Shown here piece by piece: positions 27,609 through 36,964 of a stretch of DNA of 64,000 nucleotides. Every line of letters starts with the position of its first letter. The stretch's first letter is position 1. The stretch lies in NCBI RefSeq assembly GCF_010993955.1, contig NZ_WIXL01000005.1, positions 62,001 to 126,000 on the forward strand, given 5' to 3'. The notes under the pieces were generated by a model, which had not been told where the DNA came from, ran no database searches, and saw only the letters and a list, made by a program, of their open reading frames with translations. Both the position numbers and the translations under genes were made by a program. This DNA is from Oceanobacillus halotolerans (lineage in GTDB: Bacteria > Bacillota > Bacilli > Bacillales > Amphibacillaceae).

Positions 27609-28823
27609 ATGGACGCTTGTGGTTTAATCGTCGAATATAATCCATTTCATAATGGCCATGTTTACCATATTCAGGAAGCAAAGAAAGTTAGCAAAGCAGA
27701 CTGTATGATTGCCGTAATGAGCGGACATTTTTTACAGCGAGGAGAACCCGCTATTATAGACAAGTTTCATCGAGCTAAAGCAGCATTACAAAATGGAGTA
27801 GATATTGTTGTCGAGCTACCATACCCATTTGCTGTTCAAAGTAGTCATTTGTTTGCAACAGGTGCAGTGAACATACTACACAAAATCGGCGTTAATAGTA
27901 TTTGCTTTGGGAGTGAATCAGGAGACATATCTAATTTTCTGACTGCATATGAAGAGTTTGATAATCATATGAACACGTATCAGAAAACACTCAAATCATA
28001 CCTAAATCAAGGGTTATCCTATCCGAAAGCTAGTATGTATGCATATGAATCAATTGGATTAACCGATGGAGAAATGGATTTAAGTCAGCCTAACAATATT
28101 CTTGGATTCAGCTATGTCCAAGCCATATTAGAAAATGAGCTTCCAATTACACCTTTGACCATTAAGCGTACGAAAAGTAATTATCACGATGAAATGATTA
28201 ATAGTTCAATTGCTAGTGCAACCAGTATCCGAAAGCACCTCATTACGAATCAGTCTATCACAACGGAAATAGCCCAAGCAATCCCAGAAGAAACACTACT
28301 CCAGTTACATACATACAAAGACAAAGCAACGATATGGCATTCATGGGAACATTACTTTCCTTTCATCAGTTATCGAATTAGGACAATGACAAGGGAAGAA
28401 TTGCGGTCAATCGAAGGGATGGAAGAAGGGTTGGAAAACCGAATTATTGATGCTATAAAAAATGCCACCTCATTTCAAGATTTAATGGAGAGGGTTAAGA
28501 CAAAACGTTACACTTGGACTAGGTTACAGCGCACGTTTGTACATATTTTAACGTATACCACAAAGCAAAAAATGCGTTATATGAACCAATTTACATCTCA
28601 TATTCCATATGTTCGATTACTTGGCATAACAGAAACTGGACAACAGTACTTAAATAGACACAAAAAAGAGATACAAGTTCCAATTGTATCTCAGTTAAGC
28701 CGATCTGTTCATCCAATGCTAGAACTAGAGGAAACCATCACTCATGCGTATCTAAGTGTGCTTCCACCAGAAAGTAGAATTAAGCTACATGCACAGGAAA
28801 TTATGCCGCCGCAACGTGTATAA
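27609..28823 (+). CDS. tmcAL: tRNA(Met) cytidine acetate ligase TmcAL (YlbM)
   Basis: Catalyses ATP- and acetate-dependent N4-acetylation of C34 in the elongator tRNA-Met anticodon. It has a nucleotidyltransferase fold with the N-terminal HxGH motif in VEYNPFHNGHVYH (14-17), followed by VMSGHFLQRGEPAIIDK and the RNA-binding C-terminal half. Length is 404, near the B. subtilis 415. Start ATG 27609 follows TAGGAGGG. It is divergent from ylbN-rpmF and convergent with ylbL across a shared terminator. Confidence 0.94.
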   Translation: MDACGLIVEYNPFHNGHVYHIQEAKKVSKADCMIAVMSGHFLQRGEPAIIDKFHRAKAALQNGVDIVVELPYPFAVQSSHLFATGAVNILHKIGVNSICFGSESGDISNFLTAYEEFDNHMNTYQKTLKSYLNQGLSYPKASMYAYESIGLTDGEMDLSQPNNILGFSYVQAILENELPITPLTIKRTKSNYHDEMINSSIASATSIRKHLITNQSITTEIAQAIPEETLLQLHTYKDKATIWHSWEHYFPFISYRIRTMTREELRSIEGMEEGLENRIIDAIKNATSFQDLMERVKTKRYTWTRLQRTFVHILTYTTKQKMRYMNQFTSHIPYVRLLGITETGQQYLNRHKKEIQVPIVSQLSRSVHPMLELEETITHAYLSVLPPESRIKLHAQEIMPPQRV

Positions 28824-28857
28824 AAAGGTTATGGGATCAATTATCCCATAACCCCTT
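28823..28857. terminator. Bidirectional terminator between tmcAL and ylbL
   Basis: Stem GGTTATGGGAT / ATCCCATAACC with a short CAATT loop; A-rich on the left and CCTTTT on the right. It sits exactly in the 34-base gap between the two stop codons. Confidence 0.85.
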
Positions 28858-29874
28858 TTAATCTAAGTTTTGTAGATATTGTAGTGCATCTTCAAATGTA
28901 TCAACTGGTACAATTTCCATTTCCGTTTCAATATCCATTGCCGTCTCCTTGGCAACCTCATAATTAGACCCACTAGCTCCATTTTCATTAGGAGCGAAAA
29001 AGATGTCACAGCCCTCTCGGTCGGCAGCAATAACCTTTTTATCAATTCCGCCTATTCGAATAACATTCCCATTATAATCAACTTCACCAGTACCAGCAAT
29101 TTGATACCCTTTCGTTAAGTCTTGTTCTGTAAGTTGATCATAGATTTCTAATGAGAACATTAAACCTGCACTAGGACCGCCAATTTGTCCACTAGAAAAA
29201 TTCACTTTAGGGTGCTCCTCCACTTTACGATCTGTCACCAATTGTATTCCCATTCCAACTTTTCCATTTGAGCTGTCAAATGTATCTAATGTTAATGTTA
29301 CAGTCTGATTCTTTTCCTCTCTTTCGAACTCAACTGTTATCTTATCTCCAGCTTCTTTTTCTCCCACATAGGAAGTTAAATCTTCTGCATTCTTGATCTC
29401 AAAACCATCTACACCTGTTATTCGATCCCCCATCATAAGCTTATCCTCGGCTGGCATCCCTTCTACTACCGATACAACATAGACTCCATTATATCTAATC
29501 GAAATATTCGCATTAGCAGCTTCATATGCCACTACAGTCGAAGCTTCTTGTGAATTTTCCATCATTTGCAATTGTGCATGCATATATTCATCTTCTGTAA
29601 CCCCTTCTGGCCTTACATCTTTTAGGGGCCTTATTTCCGTATAGGGAAAAAATTGAGCACCTAAATATTGAATTGGCGTTGCCTGTCCACCTCTAACCGT
29701 AACCAAATGCATATCCCCTTCGCTTGTAAAACCATTTTCTACTTCCACAACAGGATTTAAAGGATCCGCACCACCGGGTTTATATATGTAGTATGGAAGT
29801 TGGTAAGATGAAAGAAAAAATAGAAGCCCCACAATTAGGACGAAAAATATCAAATGTCGCTTGGTGAATCTCAT
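28858..29874 (-). CDS. ylbL: Membrane-anchored PDZ/Lon-like serine protease YlbL
   Basis: N-terminal membrane segment (about 8-25), a PDZ domain (about 125-200) and a C-terminal Lon-type (S16) protease domain with the Ser-Lys dyad: catalytic serine in IGGPSAGLMF (Ser235) and lysine in IGGIDKKVIAAD (Lys279 or 280). Related proteins act outside the membrane (SepM processes a peptide pheromone in Streptococcus; YlbL helps clear a cell-division checkpoint inhibitor in B. subtilis). Length 338 is typical. ATG 29874 follows AAGGAGAC. Confidence 0.92.
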   Translation of the reverse strand: MRFTKRHLIFFVLIVGLLFFLSSYQLPYYIYKPGGADPLNPVVEVENGFTSEGDMHLVTVRGGQATPIQYLGAQFFPYTEIRPLKDVRPEGVTEDEYMHAQLQMMENSQEASTVVAYEAANANISIRYNGVYVVSVVEGMPAEDKLMMGDRITGVDGFEIKNAEDLTSYVGEKEAGDKITVEFEREEKNQTVTLTLDTFDSSNGKVGMGIQLVTDRKVEEHPKVNFSSGQIGGPSAGLMFSLEIYDQLTEQDLTKGYQIAGTGEVDYNGNVIRIGGIDKKVIAADREGCDIFFAPNENGASGSNYEVAKETAMDIETEMEIVPVDTFEDALQYLQNLD

Positions 29875-30085
29875 GATAAGTCTCCTTCCAGAATATCGAT
29901 TACATATACCATTAAAAAATTAACTTTATGTGAAAAGTCTATGGCATAAATGAATGATGTATGTGCGTATATTTTGTATATAGACTTGTACTAAGCATCA
30001 ACATTATTCGTATATAATCTAGCATTATTTTACTACTAACCAAAAAATAAGTACAGAGCTAGTTCACAGACTAGGAGGCTTTATA

Positions 30086-31303
30086 TTGAAACAGATTATT
30101 TCTACGATTTCATTAGCAACGATAACTATTTTTTTCGCTTTTTCACTCATTCGGTTTCCAGACCAAGCATTAGAAGCAAGTATACGAGGTCTAAATATGT
30201 GGTGGGAAATTGTATTTCCGTCATTATTACCTTTTTTTATCACAGCAGAATTACTAATCGCCTTTGGAGTGGTGAAATTTATTGGTGTATTGTGTGAACC
30301 GATTATGCGACCATTATTTAATGTTCCTGGTTCTGGAAGTTTTGCTTGGGCTATGGGGATGGCTAGTGGCTATCCATCTGGTGCAAAAATTTCAGCACGA
30401 CTTCGTGAAGAAAAACAATTAAGTAGAATAGAAGCAGAACGTCTTGTATCTTTTACAAATGCTTCTAGCCCATTGTTTATTTTTGGAGCTGTTTCAGTAG
30501 GCTTTTTCCATGATGCGCAGCTCGGAGTGCTTTTGGCAGTATGTCATTATACAGGGAACGCATTAGTAGGTTTATGTATGCGATTCTATGGGCACCAAAA
30601 AACAAAAGGTTTTAAAAAAAAGCCAAAACAAAAAGTATCACTTAGACGAGCATTTCAAGAAATGCATCAGACACGTTTAGAGGATAAACGACCAATTGGA
30701 GAAGTATTGGGAGATGCAGTTTTACGTTCGATCCAAACATTGGTAATGATTGGTGGATTTATTATTTTATTTTCTGTATTAACTAAATTACTCTACTTAC
30801 TAGGTATATCACCAATTATTGCAAATGGATTTCAATTTTTACTGCAAATATTTACATTACCTATTGATTTGGCGCTTCCGTTCTTTTCAGGTTTATTTGA
30901 AATTACATTAGGGGCACAAATGATATCCCAAATATCAACAGACACCGTACTATTTAAGGCTATTATCATTAGCTTTATACTTGGTTTTAATGGTTTTTCC
31001 GTACAAGCACAGGTAGCCAGTATTTTAGCAAAAACAGATATTCGTTTCTTTCCATATTTTTTCGCTCGTATCCTACACGGAACGTTTGCAAGTATTCTAA
31101 CTGTCTTTTTGTACACTCCTTTATATCTTAATAATAAAACGATTGAATTTAACGATATGCCAGTATCACAGCCTCTAGGCACAGAGGAAACGAATTGGAT
31201 GCATATTATTAACCTATTGGAACAGGCAGGCCCTATCCTTACCATTATGAGTATTACAATTGCCGCTTTTATCCTTTATAGGCGTCACACAATACTTAAA
31301 TAG
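30086..31303 (+). CDS. ylbJ: Sporulation integral membrane protein YlbJ
   Basis: Polytopic membrane protein with about eight to nine hydrophobic segments and family blocks GLNMWWEIVFPSLLPFF, GMASGYPSGAKISA and FTNASSPLFIFG. In B. subtilis YlbJ is a sigma-E-dependent protein linked to dipicolinate handling and spore cortex formation. The start is TTG 30086 behind AGGAGG. A perfect sigma-E -35 (GTATATT, 29967-29973) is present, but the downstream -10 (around TGTACTAA) is a poor match. It is convergent with coaD. Confidence 0.92.
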   Translation: MKQIISTISLATITIFFAFSLIRFPDQALEASIRGLNMWWEIVFPSLLPFFITAELLIAFGVVKFIGVLCEPIMRPLFNVPGSGSFAWAMGMASGYPSGAKISARLREEKQLSRIEAERLVSFTNASSPLFIFGAVSVGFFHDAQLGVLLAVCHYTGNALVGLCMRFYGHQKTKGFKKKPKQKVSLRRAFQEMHQTRLEDKRPIGEVLGDAVLRSIQTLVMIGGFIILFSVLTKLLYLLGISPIIANGFQFLLQIFTLPIDLALPFFSGLFEITLGAQMISQISTDTVLFKAIIISFILGFNGFSVQAQVASILAKTDIRFFPYFFARILHGTFASILTVFLYTPLYLNNKTIEFNDMPVSQPLGTEETNWMHIINLLEQAGPILTIMSITIAAFILYRRHTILK

Positions 31304-31338
31304 TGAAAGGAGATGTGATAAAAATCGCATCTCCTTTC
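31304..31338. terminator. Hairpin between ylbJ and coaD
   Basis: Perfect stem GAAAGGAGATG / CATCTCCTTTC with a 13-base loop between the converging ylbJ and coaD. It lacks a strong T-run on either side, so termination may be weak. Confidence 0.6.
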
Positions 31339-31341
31339 AAA

Positions 31342-32389
<1,048 letters not shown>

Positions 32390-32415
32390 GTATGATCACC
32401 TCCGTGTGGCCAATA

Positions 32416-32449
32416 TTCGACACATTAATCCTACCATAATTTTGTCGAA
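32416..32449. promoter_or_regulatory. Inverted pair of Spo0A-box-like sites
   Basis: TTCGACA (32416-32422) and TGTCGAA (32443-32449) are perfect inverted copies of the 0A-box core TGTCGAA, 27 bases apart start to start. They lie between the rsmD start and the csfG promoter, in the rsmD 5' region. Spo0A control is inferred only. Confidence 0.4.
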
Positions 32450-32471
32450 TTAGAAAAAATTATAATTACTA

Positions 32472-32502
32472 TGTATAATCCTCTATTCTTCGACCCATAA
32501 TA
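32472..32502 (+). promoter_or_regulatory. Sigma-G (sigma-F) promoter of the csfG-like RNA
   Basis: TGTATA (472-477), 18-base spacer, CATAATA (496-502). This matches the forespore consensus GHATR-N18-CATWMTA almost perfectly. Predicted start near 32510, exactly at the foot of the RNA's first hairpin. Confidence 0.8.
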
Positions 32503-32509
32503 AAATAAT

Positions 32510-32662
32510 GAAACAGCTAATGCGTAGCTTGGTTGTTTCAAACACGGAGAAGACTTACACTTCCCCATAAGTTCTTCCTCCGGTTTCTCCTCTCCCTTTG
32601 CCTTTTTGTTTTCTATAGTGAAAACAAAAGGACCTGCAGAGCTATGTCTGCAGGTTTTTCTT
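32510..32662 (+). ncRNA. csfG: CsfG-like forespore small RNA
   Basis: About 150-nt RNA gene in the ylbG-rsmD gap, on the strand opposite to both. Predicted structure: a 5' hairpin GAAACA-GCTA/TAGC-TGTTTC (510-539), and a long pyrimidine-rich single-stranded stretch with CUUCCUCC and CUCCUCUCCC (about 550-605). These are followed by a second hairpin CCTTTTTGTTTTC / GAAAACAAAAGG (601-631) and a rho-independent terminator ACCTGCAGA / TCTGCAGGT plus TTTTT (632-660). CsfG is a conserved sporulation RNA placed in this gap in Bacillus. The C-rich stretches could pair with ribosome-binding sites. A 79-codon frame across it looks spurious. Confidence 0.78.
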
Positions 32663-32675
32663 TTTGTGTAACAAA

Positions 32676-32966
32676 ATTATGCAGTAAGAAAGTTGTTACA
32701 CTATCTTATCTGCCAATCATAAGCCAAGCCTCGACATGGCGTTTTTTGCGCGTAATGAGGATTGACTTATGACCTCGAGGGGGTAGGCGCTGGCCGATGA
32801 AAACTCGGGCATCCTTATGTCTATCGGCAGTAGGAGTCAATCGCTCTCACTGGCTAAAATCATCACGTCCTGTGACAACGCCAGCACTAGGACGTCAATC
32901 GCTCGAAGCTGGACGTGGCTTTTCCTATGAGAGGCAGTAATGAGGCCAACTTTTTATACTTCTTAC
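32676..32966. repeat. Mosaic intergenic repeat, copy D
   Basis: Starts after the csfG terminator with TTATGCAGTAAGAAAGTTG and TTATCTGCCAA. It continues with AAGCCAAGCCTCGACATGGC, GACTTATGACCTCGAGGGGG and GAAGCTGGACGTGGC, and ends GGCAGTAATGAGGCCAACTT. All these blocks recur in copy E in the same order and orientation, and in copies A and B in reverse. Confidence 0.8.
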
Positions 32967-32977
32967 CTTTTAAAGAA

Positions 32978-33018
32978 AACCTTCCGTGGTCTATCAAATA
33001 TGTAATACCACGAAAGGC
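32978..33018 (-). terminator. Terminator of the ylbG transcript
   Basis: Minus-strand stem CCTTTCGTGGT / ACCACGGAAGG followed by TTTTCTTT, directly after the ylbG stop codon. Confidence 0.8.
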
Positions 33019-33019
33019 T

Positions 33020-33295
33020 TTATATACCCATCTTATAATCATATTGCTTTGCCTCATCAGGCTTTGCATTTTCAAAATTAGTTTGAATGAAAGGTTTATA
33101 AGATTGTTCTACTTTTGAAACAAATGGAAGCCTTAATAGCTTTGTTTCGATCGAATGTATATCGATTTCATTAACATAGATTACAGCATATCGTAATTTC
33201 TTAGAAACATAAATAATATGTCCATATCGCTTCAGGTTCCTAACATTTTTCATATGCTGAAACCAAACAATAATTCCTTGACGTTTCATCCTCAT
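33020..33295 (-). CDS. ylbG: DUF2129 family protein YlbG
   Basis: Small cytoplasmic protein of unknown function, conserved next to ylbF/rsmD in Bacillaceae. The characteristic blocks IIVWFQHMKNVRNLKRYG, YVSKKLRYAVIYVN and the C-terminal ENAKPDEAKQYDYKMGI match B. subtilis YlbG. ATG 33295 with GAGG upstream gives 91 residues; ATG 33289 is an alternative. Confidence 0.9.
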   Translation of the reverse strand: MRMKRQGIIVWFQHMKNVRNLKRYGHIIYVSKKLRYAVIYVNEIDIHSIETKLLRLPFVSKVEQSYKPFIQTNFENAKPDEAKQYDYKMGI

Positions 33296-33360
33296 ATTAT
33301 TCCTCACCATCTAATTGTTTGTTCACAGTTTATCAGAATTCTATGAGGACATCAAGACTA

Positions 33361-33798
33361 TTAGGAGGCACAACCACAACTTCCCCCACTACCACAGCCA
33401 CAGCCACCATCAGTTAGAGCTGCTCCATCTTTTGGTGCTTTGATTTGATTGCTAACACTTTCTGCAATATATTGACTAACTTCATCAAGTAATTTTTGCA
33501 AATTACGTTCGGCTATTTTAAATGCAGCTACCTTGTCATTCATATCCATTTCACGCTTGGTAGAACGTACTTTTTTCATAATCTCATTATAATCCGGATG
33601 GTACCGACCAAAGCGCTGAACATCCTCATAATGGGTTTTTATATCATTAAATGCAGTAATAAGCTGTTGCGCTTCCTCGTCATTTTCTAAAGCTATGCGA
33701 GAACGTGTATAATTTTCCATCACGTCTGACTGCAAAATCATTTCACTTATATATTCAGATTTATCAAGAATATTTACATACTCCATTGTAGCTAACAT
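33361..33798 (-). CDS. ricF: RicF (YlbF), Y-complex subunit
   Basis: YlbF/YmcA family helical protein. With RicA (YmcA) and RicT (YaaT) it forms the Y-complex that stimulates RNase Y-dependent mRNA maturation and affects competence, biofilm and sporulation. The C-terminus GGCGCGSGGSCGCAS holds four cysteines, consistent with the iron-sulfur cluster ligands known for this complex. ATG 33798 follows GGAGGTGG and gives 145 residues. It lies in the ylbG-ricF-ylbE-ylbD run. Confidence 0.92.
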   Translation of the reverse strand: MLATMEYVNILDKSEYISEMILQSDVMENYTRSRIALENDEEAQQLITAFNDIKTHYEDVQRFGRYHPDYNEIMKKVRSTKREMDMNDKVAAFKIAERNLQKLLDEVSQYIAESVSNQIKAPKDGAALTDGGCGCGSGGSCGCAS

Positions 33799-33855
33799 GT
33801 TAACCACCTCCACTATTATCTTAGCATTTTATTGTCCAGATGAAAATGGTTAACA

Positions 33856-34089
33856 CTAGTCATTCACGGAATTTGCAACATGCATCAACATCCCTAACAT
33901 TTGTACTTGATCACCAATTTTTTCTACTCGTTGCGGAATTGTTTTTCCATAGAAACGTTTTGCTTCTTTTTCTAATTCAGGAATAATCGTTGCATCACGC
34001 ATTAAATAACGATACCAAACCGGATTATATCGTATAAACATTAATAAATGAGGCCGTACACGTAAATATTCATATACCTCTTGCTGCAT
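33856..34089 (-). CDS. ylbE: YlbE-like protein
   Basis: 77-residue protein of the YlbE-like family, function unknown. Typical sequence: EVYEYLRVRPHLLMFIRYNP then WYRYLMRDATIIPELEKEAK. ATG 34089 (or the TTG just before it) follows AGGAGGT. It lies eight or more bases after ylbD, in the same operon. Confidence 0.88.
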   Translation of the reverse strand: MQQEVYEYLRVRPHLLMFIRYNPVWYRYLMRDATIIPELEKEAKRFYGKTIPQRVEKIGDQVQMLGMLMHVANSVND

Positions 34090-34100
34090 CAATGTACCTC

Positions 34101-34505
34101 CTAGTCATGAAACCAATTAAAATGATTTTGTTGTTGTGGATTTCTCGCGCTAGGGAATTTACGTTTTGTTTCCTGGAAATTTCCTAAAGCCTCTTGAATA
34201 GTTCCAATTGTCTTATTTAGTTGTTCTGCTTGATGTTGTATCTTATTTAAATCTACATTTTCCGTTAAGCTTGTTAATTTTTCTAAGAGTTCATTCTGTT
34301 TTTTCTTCGTTGTACGTTCATTCTTATTTCCAGTAGATGCTTCTTTGAATTGATCCCAAAATGGATCATCTTCTCCTAACAGTGCCCACTTTTCATAATA
34401 CTCTTGCCAAGATTTCCCTTTCTTTCTAACTTCCTCAATTAATTTAGGGTGTTTATTAATAAACGTCTTAAATTCCTTGACGGACGGATGTAATTGATCA
34501 CTCAC
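34101..34505 (-). CDS. ylbD: YlbD family spore coat protein
   Basis: Hydrophilic 134-residue protein with the family N-terminus LHPSVKEFKTFINKHPKLIE and the WQEYYEKWALLGEDDPFW motif, then a glutamine/lysine-rich helical C-terminus ending HFNWFHD. B. subtilis YlbD is annotated as a putative coat protein. The start is GTG 34505 behind GGAGGTGG; the frame reading further upstream to 34529 lacks a site. First gene of ylbD-ylbE-ricF-ylbG. Confidence 0.87.
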   Translation of the reverse strand: MSDQLHPSVKEFKTFINKHPKLIEEVRKKGKSWQEYYEKWALLGEDDPFWDQFKEASTGNKNERTTKKKQNELLEKLTSLTENVDLNKIQHQAEQLNKTIGTIQEALGNFQETKRKFPSARNPQQQNHFNWFHD

Positions 34506-34605
34506 AAACCCCACCTCCAATTCCGACATTACCTATTATTAACCTATGTAGGGGTCTAGAAAGATGTGAGCAAAAAAGACCCTTTTCCCGTATTCTTACG
34601 TCACA

Positions 34606-35215
34606 GTATCTATATAATGCGCCGTAAAAGAGGATAGTTGATTTCCACTCCGGACGGTCGCTTTCACCACGGGCACAAGTGCGACATCTGTTCAAACTTG
34701 TTTGTTTTCACAGTGTCTTTTTACCGCGGACAACGCTTTTAGCTTCCTCTATAGAAAAGTGGAAGCGCCTTGATTACCCCCGATTAGAAAACTTGGCTTG
34801 TCGCCAAGTGGCGAAAGCCTAGTTGCACTTATGCAGTAAGAAAGTTTTTTTTATCTGCCAAGCATATGCCAAGCCTCGACGTGGTGCTTTTTGCGCGTAA
34901 TGAGGATTGACTTAAGACCTCGAGGGGGGTAGGTGCTGTAGCTACTACATCGGAAGCAAAAACCGCTTCCTGTGGGATCTTCAACTCGACTTTCTTCCGC
35001 TCCAATCAATTATCATATTAGGAACAATAATAGGAATGATAATGCACAATATCAGCGGAAGAAAAATACGAAGACTCCTGCTTCGTCGGCTAAGAACGGT
35101 CACGTCCTGTGACCAACGCCGGCACTAGGACGTCAATCGCTCGAAGCTGGACGTGGCCTTTCCTATAAAAGGCAGTAATGAGTCCTACTTTTTATGCTTT
35201 CTTATCTTTTTATCT
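34606..35215. repeat. Mosaic intergenic repeat, copy E
   Basis: Left terminus TCTATATAATGCGCCGTAAA (34609-34628) matches the inner terminus of copy A. Then come the block CGCTTTCACCACGGGCACAA ... GACATCTGTTCAAAC, the hairpin CTTGGCTTGTCGCCAAGTGG, AAGCCAAGCCTCGAC-type blocks and GACTTAAGACCTCGAGGGG. An insertion around 34960-35080 resembles the centre of copy C (CTTCCGCTCCAATCAA and CGAAGACTCCTGC), and the end is GGCAGTAATGAG as in copy D. It fills the ylbD-ylbC gap. Confidence 0.8.
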
Positions 35216-35225
35216 TTCAAAAAAA

Positions 35226-35265
35226 ACGGCCATAAGATAACAACTAAGTGTTATCTTATGGCCGT
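35226..35265 (-). terminator. Terminator overlapping the end of ylbC
   Basis: Perfect 17-bp stem ACGGCCATAAGATAACA / TGTTATCTTATGGCCGT with a 6-base loop, followed on the minus strand by TTTTTTT. The last codons and stop codon of ylbC (GAA CGG CCA TAA) form the 5' arm. Confidence 0.9.
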
Positions 35266-36314
35266 TCCACAAAATTTTGTGTGAAATAAAAACGATAAAC
35301 CCCAACTCCTAAATGGGTATAATCATCTTTTAATAATGCTTCACGGTGGCCTTCACTATTCAACCACCCTTCCATTGCAGCAGGAGCATCGGGATATTGT
35401 GCAGCAATATTTTCCCCAGCACTTAAATAAAATATATCTTTAGCACTTAACCGTTCTTTCAACCCATGTCCGTTAAGGCTATAATGAGAGAAGTACTGAT
35501 TATCTGACATATCTTTACTATGCAAAAAAGCAACTTCACTAATGGTATCTTCCCATTCTAATGTTGACTTTTCATGATAATTCCGAACTACATTTGTAAT
35601 ATCAAATATTTGTTGTTCCATTCCACTTTCAATTTCTTGCCATTCTCCCTCTGTAAACGAAGGTTCCTCAGGTAAGCTGCCTCGAAAATGAACTTCATAT
35701 GGTTGCATTTTTAGTAATATATCTGCTGTCACAATACGAATAGATGATAATTGATCTGTAAAGGTATCAAAATAAGATTGTATAAAGACATCGTTTGTCA
35801 CCTTTGCTAACGGCCTTTCCCTTAAGTCATCTTTTGTTAACCGAAATGTGTAAGATGACAACCCTTTTGAATAGGTCACCTCTTTTGGAAATGAAAACTC
35901 TTCTTTCACGGTATCATAGGATTGGCCAATGTCAATTGGATCTAGATCCAAATTCATACCAGTTGCATAGATGGTTTTGATTTCATCATCCTCTATACCA
36001 AATTGTAAATATTGTTCTTGTTGATCAGTATAGACCCACCATGTATATCCATATGGACTCAAATCTTTTCGTACTGGTTCATTTAATGTATCTAATAACA
36101 TATCTGAAGATTGACCAATCCATTGATAAATCTCACCATCAAGAGGAATATACGAACGGTCAGGTGCTTCTTTTGTTTGTAGTTTATTTTCTCGTTCCTC
36201 TAATACATGATCCACACGATCCGTTGTCTCTCTTGGAATAAAATCACTTGTATAAAATATGAAAAACACACCAGTAATGATTAAAATAAGTATAAAAACT
36301 AACCGAACACGCAT
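35256..36314 (-). CDS. ylbC: CAP-domain protein YlbC
   Basis: N-terminal signal/anchor segment (about 5-21), a CAP-associated N-terminal domain (about 60-200; GQSSDMLLDTLNEPVRKDLS), then a C-terminal CAP/SCP (PR-1-like) domain with SKDMSDNQYFSHYSLNGHG, AGENIAAQYPDAPAAMEGWL and NSEGHREALL. Extracellular; the biochemical role is unknown. Length 352 agrees with YlbC of B. subtilis. ATG 36314 follows a GGGAAGT site. Its terminator is built into its final codons. Confidence 0.9.
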   Translation of the reverse strand: MRVRLVFILILIITGVFFIFYTSDFIPRETTDRVDHVLEERENKLQTKEAPDRSYIPLDGEIYQWIGQSSDMLLDTLNEPVRKDLSPYGYTWWVYTDQQEQYLQFGIEDDEIKTIYATGMNLDLDPIDIGQSYDTVKEEFSFPKEVTYSKGLSSYTFRLTKDDLRERPLAKVTNDVFIQSYFDTFTDQLSSIRIVTADILLKMQPYEVHFRGSLPEEPSFTEGEWQEIESGMEQQIFDITNVVRNYHEKSTLEWEDTISEVAFLHSKDMSDNQYFSHYSLNGHGLKERLSAKDIFYLSAGENIAAQYPDAPAAMEGWLNSEGHREALLKDDYTHLGVGVYRFYFTQNFVERP

Positions 36315-36525
36315 GAATGACTTCCCTTCTATTTTCTAGTAACTATATCTTTTTTTAAACTATATGTATAAAGACTTCATACCATTCTTATTTTATTCTA
36401 TTTTAGCTCTATTTTTTGTCAAAGAAAAAATTGGCACTTTTATAAACGAGCACACTTTTCGATTGCAACTTTAGACAATTCATACTATGATAGTTTTGTG
36501 AGGAAAATTATGTGAGGTGGATAAA

Positions 36526-36891
36526 ATGAGATTAGAAAATACAGGATTAGAAGGTGTAAGTGTAGACATCAAACCACTGGACCGCGTTATGGGACAGCAT
36601 GCCTTTATTCTTGGAGAGCATTGGGATTATGATCGGGTAACATATGATTATAGAATCGGCTCTCAAGAAAAAAACATTACATATTATATCCGTATTCAAG
36701 GTGAAGCCGTTGAAGGGGATGTTGATAAGAAGAATGCTGTTATTCAATTAAAAACACCGCTTCTAGGAAAACATTACTATCCGCATGGTGTAGAGTACGG
36801 AGAAGAGGAAAATTTCCCAGAAAATTTAATTGAACGTGCGAATAAATTAATTTCAAAACTAAAAGAAGAACTGAAGCAGTATCAAAAATAA
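36526..36891 (+). CDS. YugN-like family protein
   Basis: 121-residue cytoplasmic protein of the YugN-like family (function unknown). Family-type segments are LDRVMGQHAFILGEHWDYDR, NITYYIRIQGEAVEGD and LLGKHYYPHGVEYGEEENFP. ATG 36526 follows GAGGTG; a GTG at 36517 is less likely. B. subtilis yugN lies elsewhere, near pgi, so its presence beside ylbC is a local difference. A terminator follows. Confidence 0.8.
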   Translation: MRLENTGLEGVSVDIKPLDRVMGQHAFILGEHWDYDRVTYDYRIGSQEKNITYYIRIQGEAVEGDVDKKNAVIQLKTPLLGKHYYPHGVEYGEEENFPENLIERANKLISKLKEELKQYQK

Positions 36892-36910
36892 AAATTGATA
36901 ACACAAAAGG

Positions 36911-36957
36911 CCAACTGCTAATCTGTTTCTTAGATACAGTAGTTGGTTTTATTTTAT
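36911..36957 (+). terminator. Terminator after the YugN-like gene
   Basis: Stem CCAACTGCT / AGTAGTTGG (one G-U) with a loop of about 20 bases, followed by TTTTATTTTAT. Confidence 0.7.
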
Positions 36958-36964
36958 CTACATG

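Noticed and set aside
32533-32772. 79-codon plus-strand frame over the csfG-like RNA
   Set aside because: Runs through two hairpins, the terminator and into repeat copy D; no ribosome-binding site.
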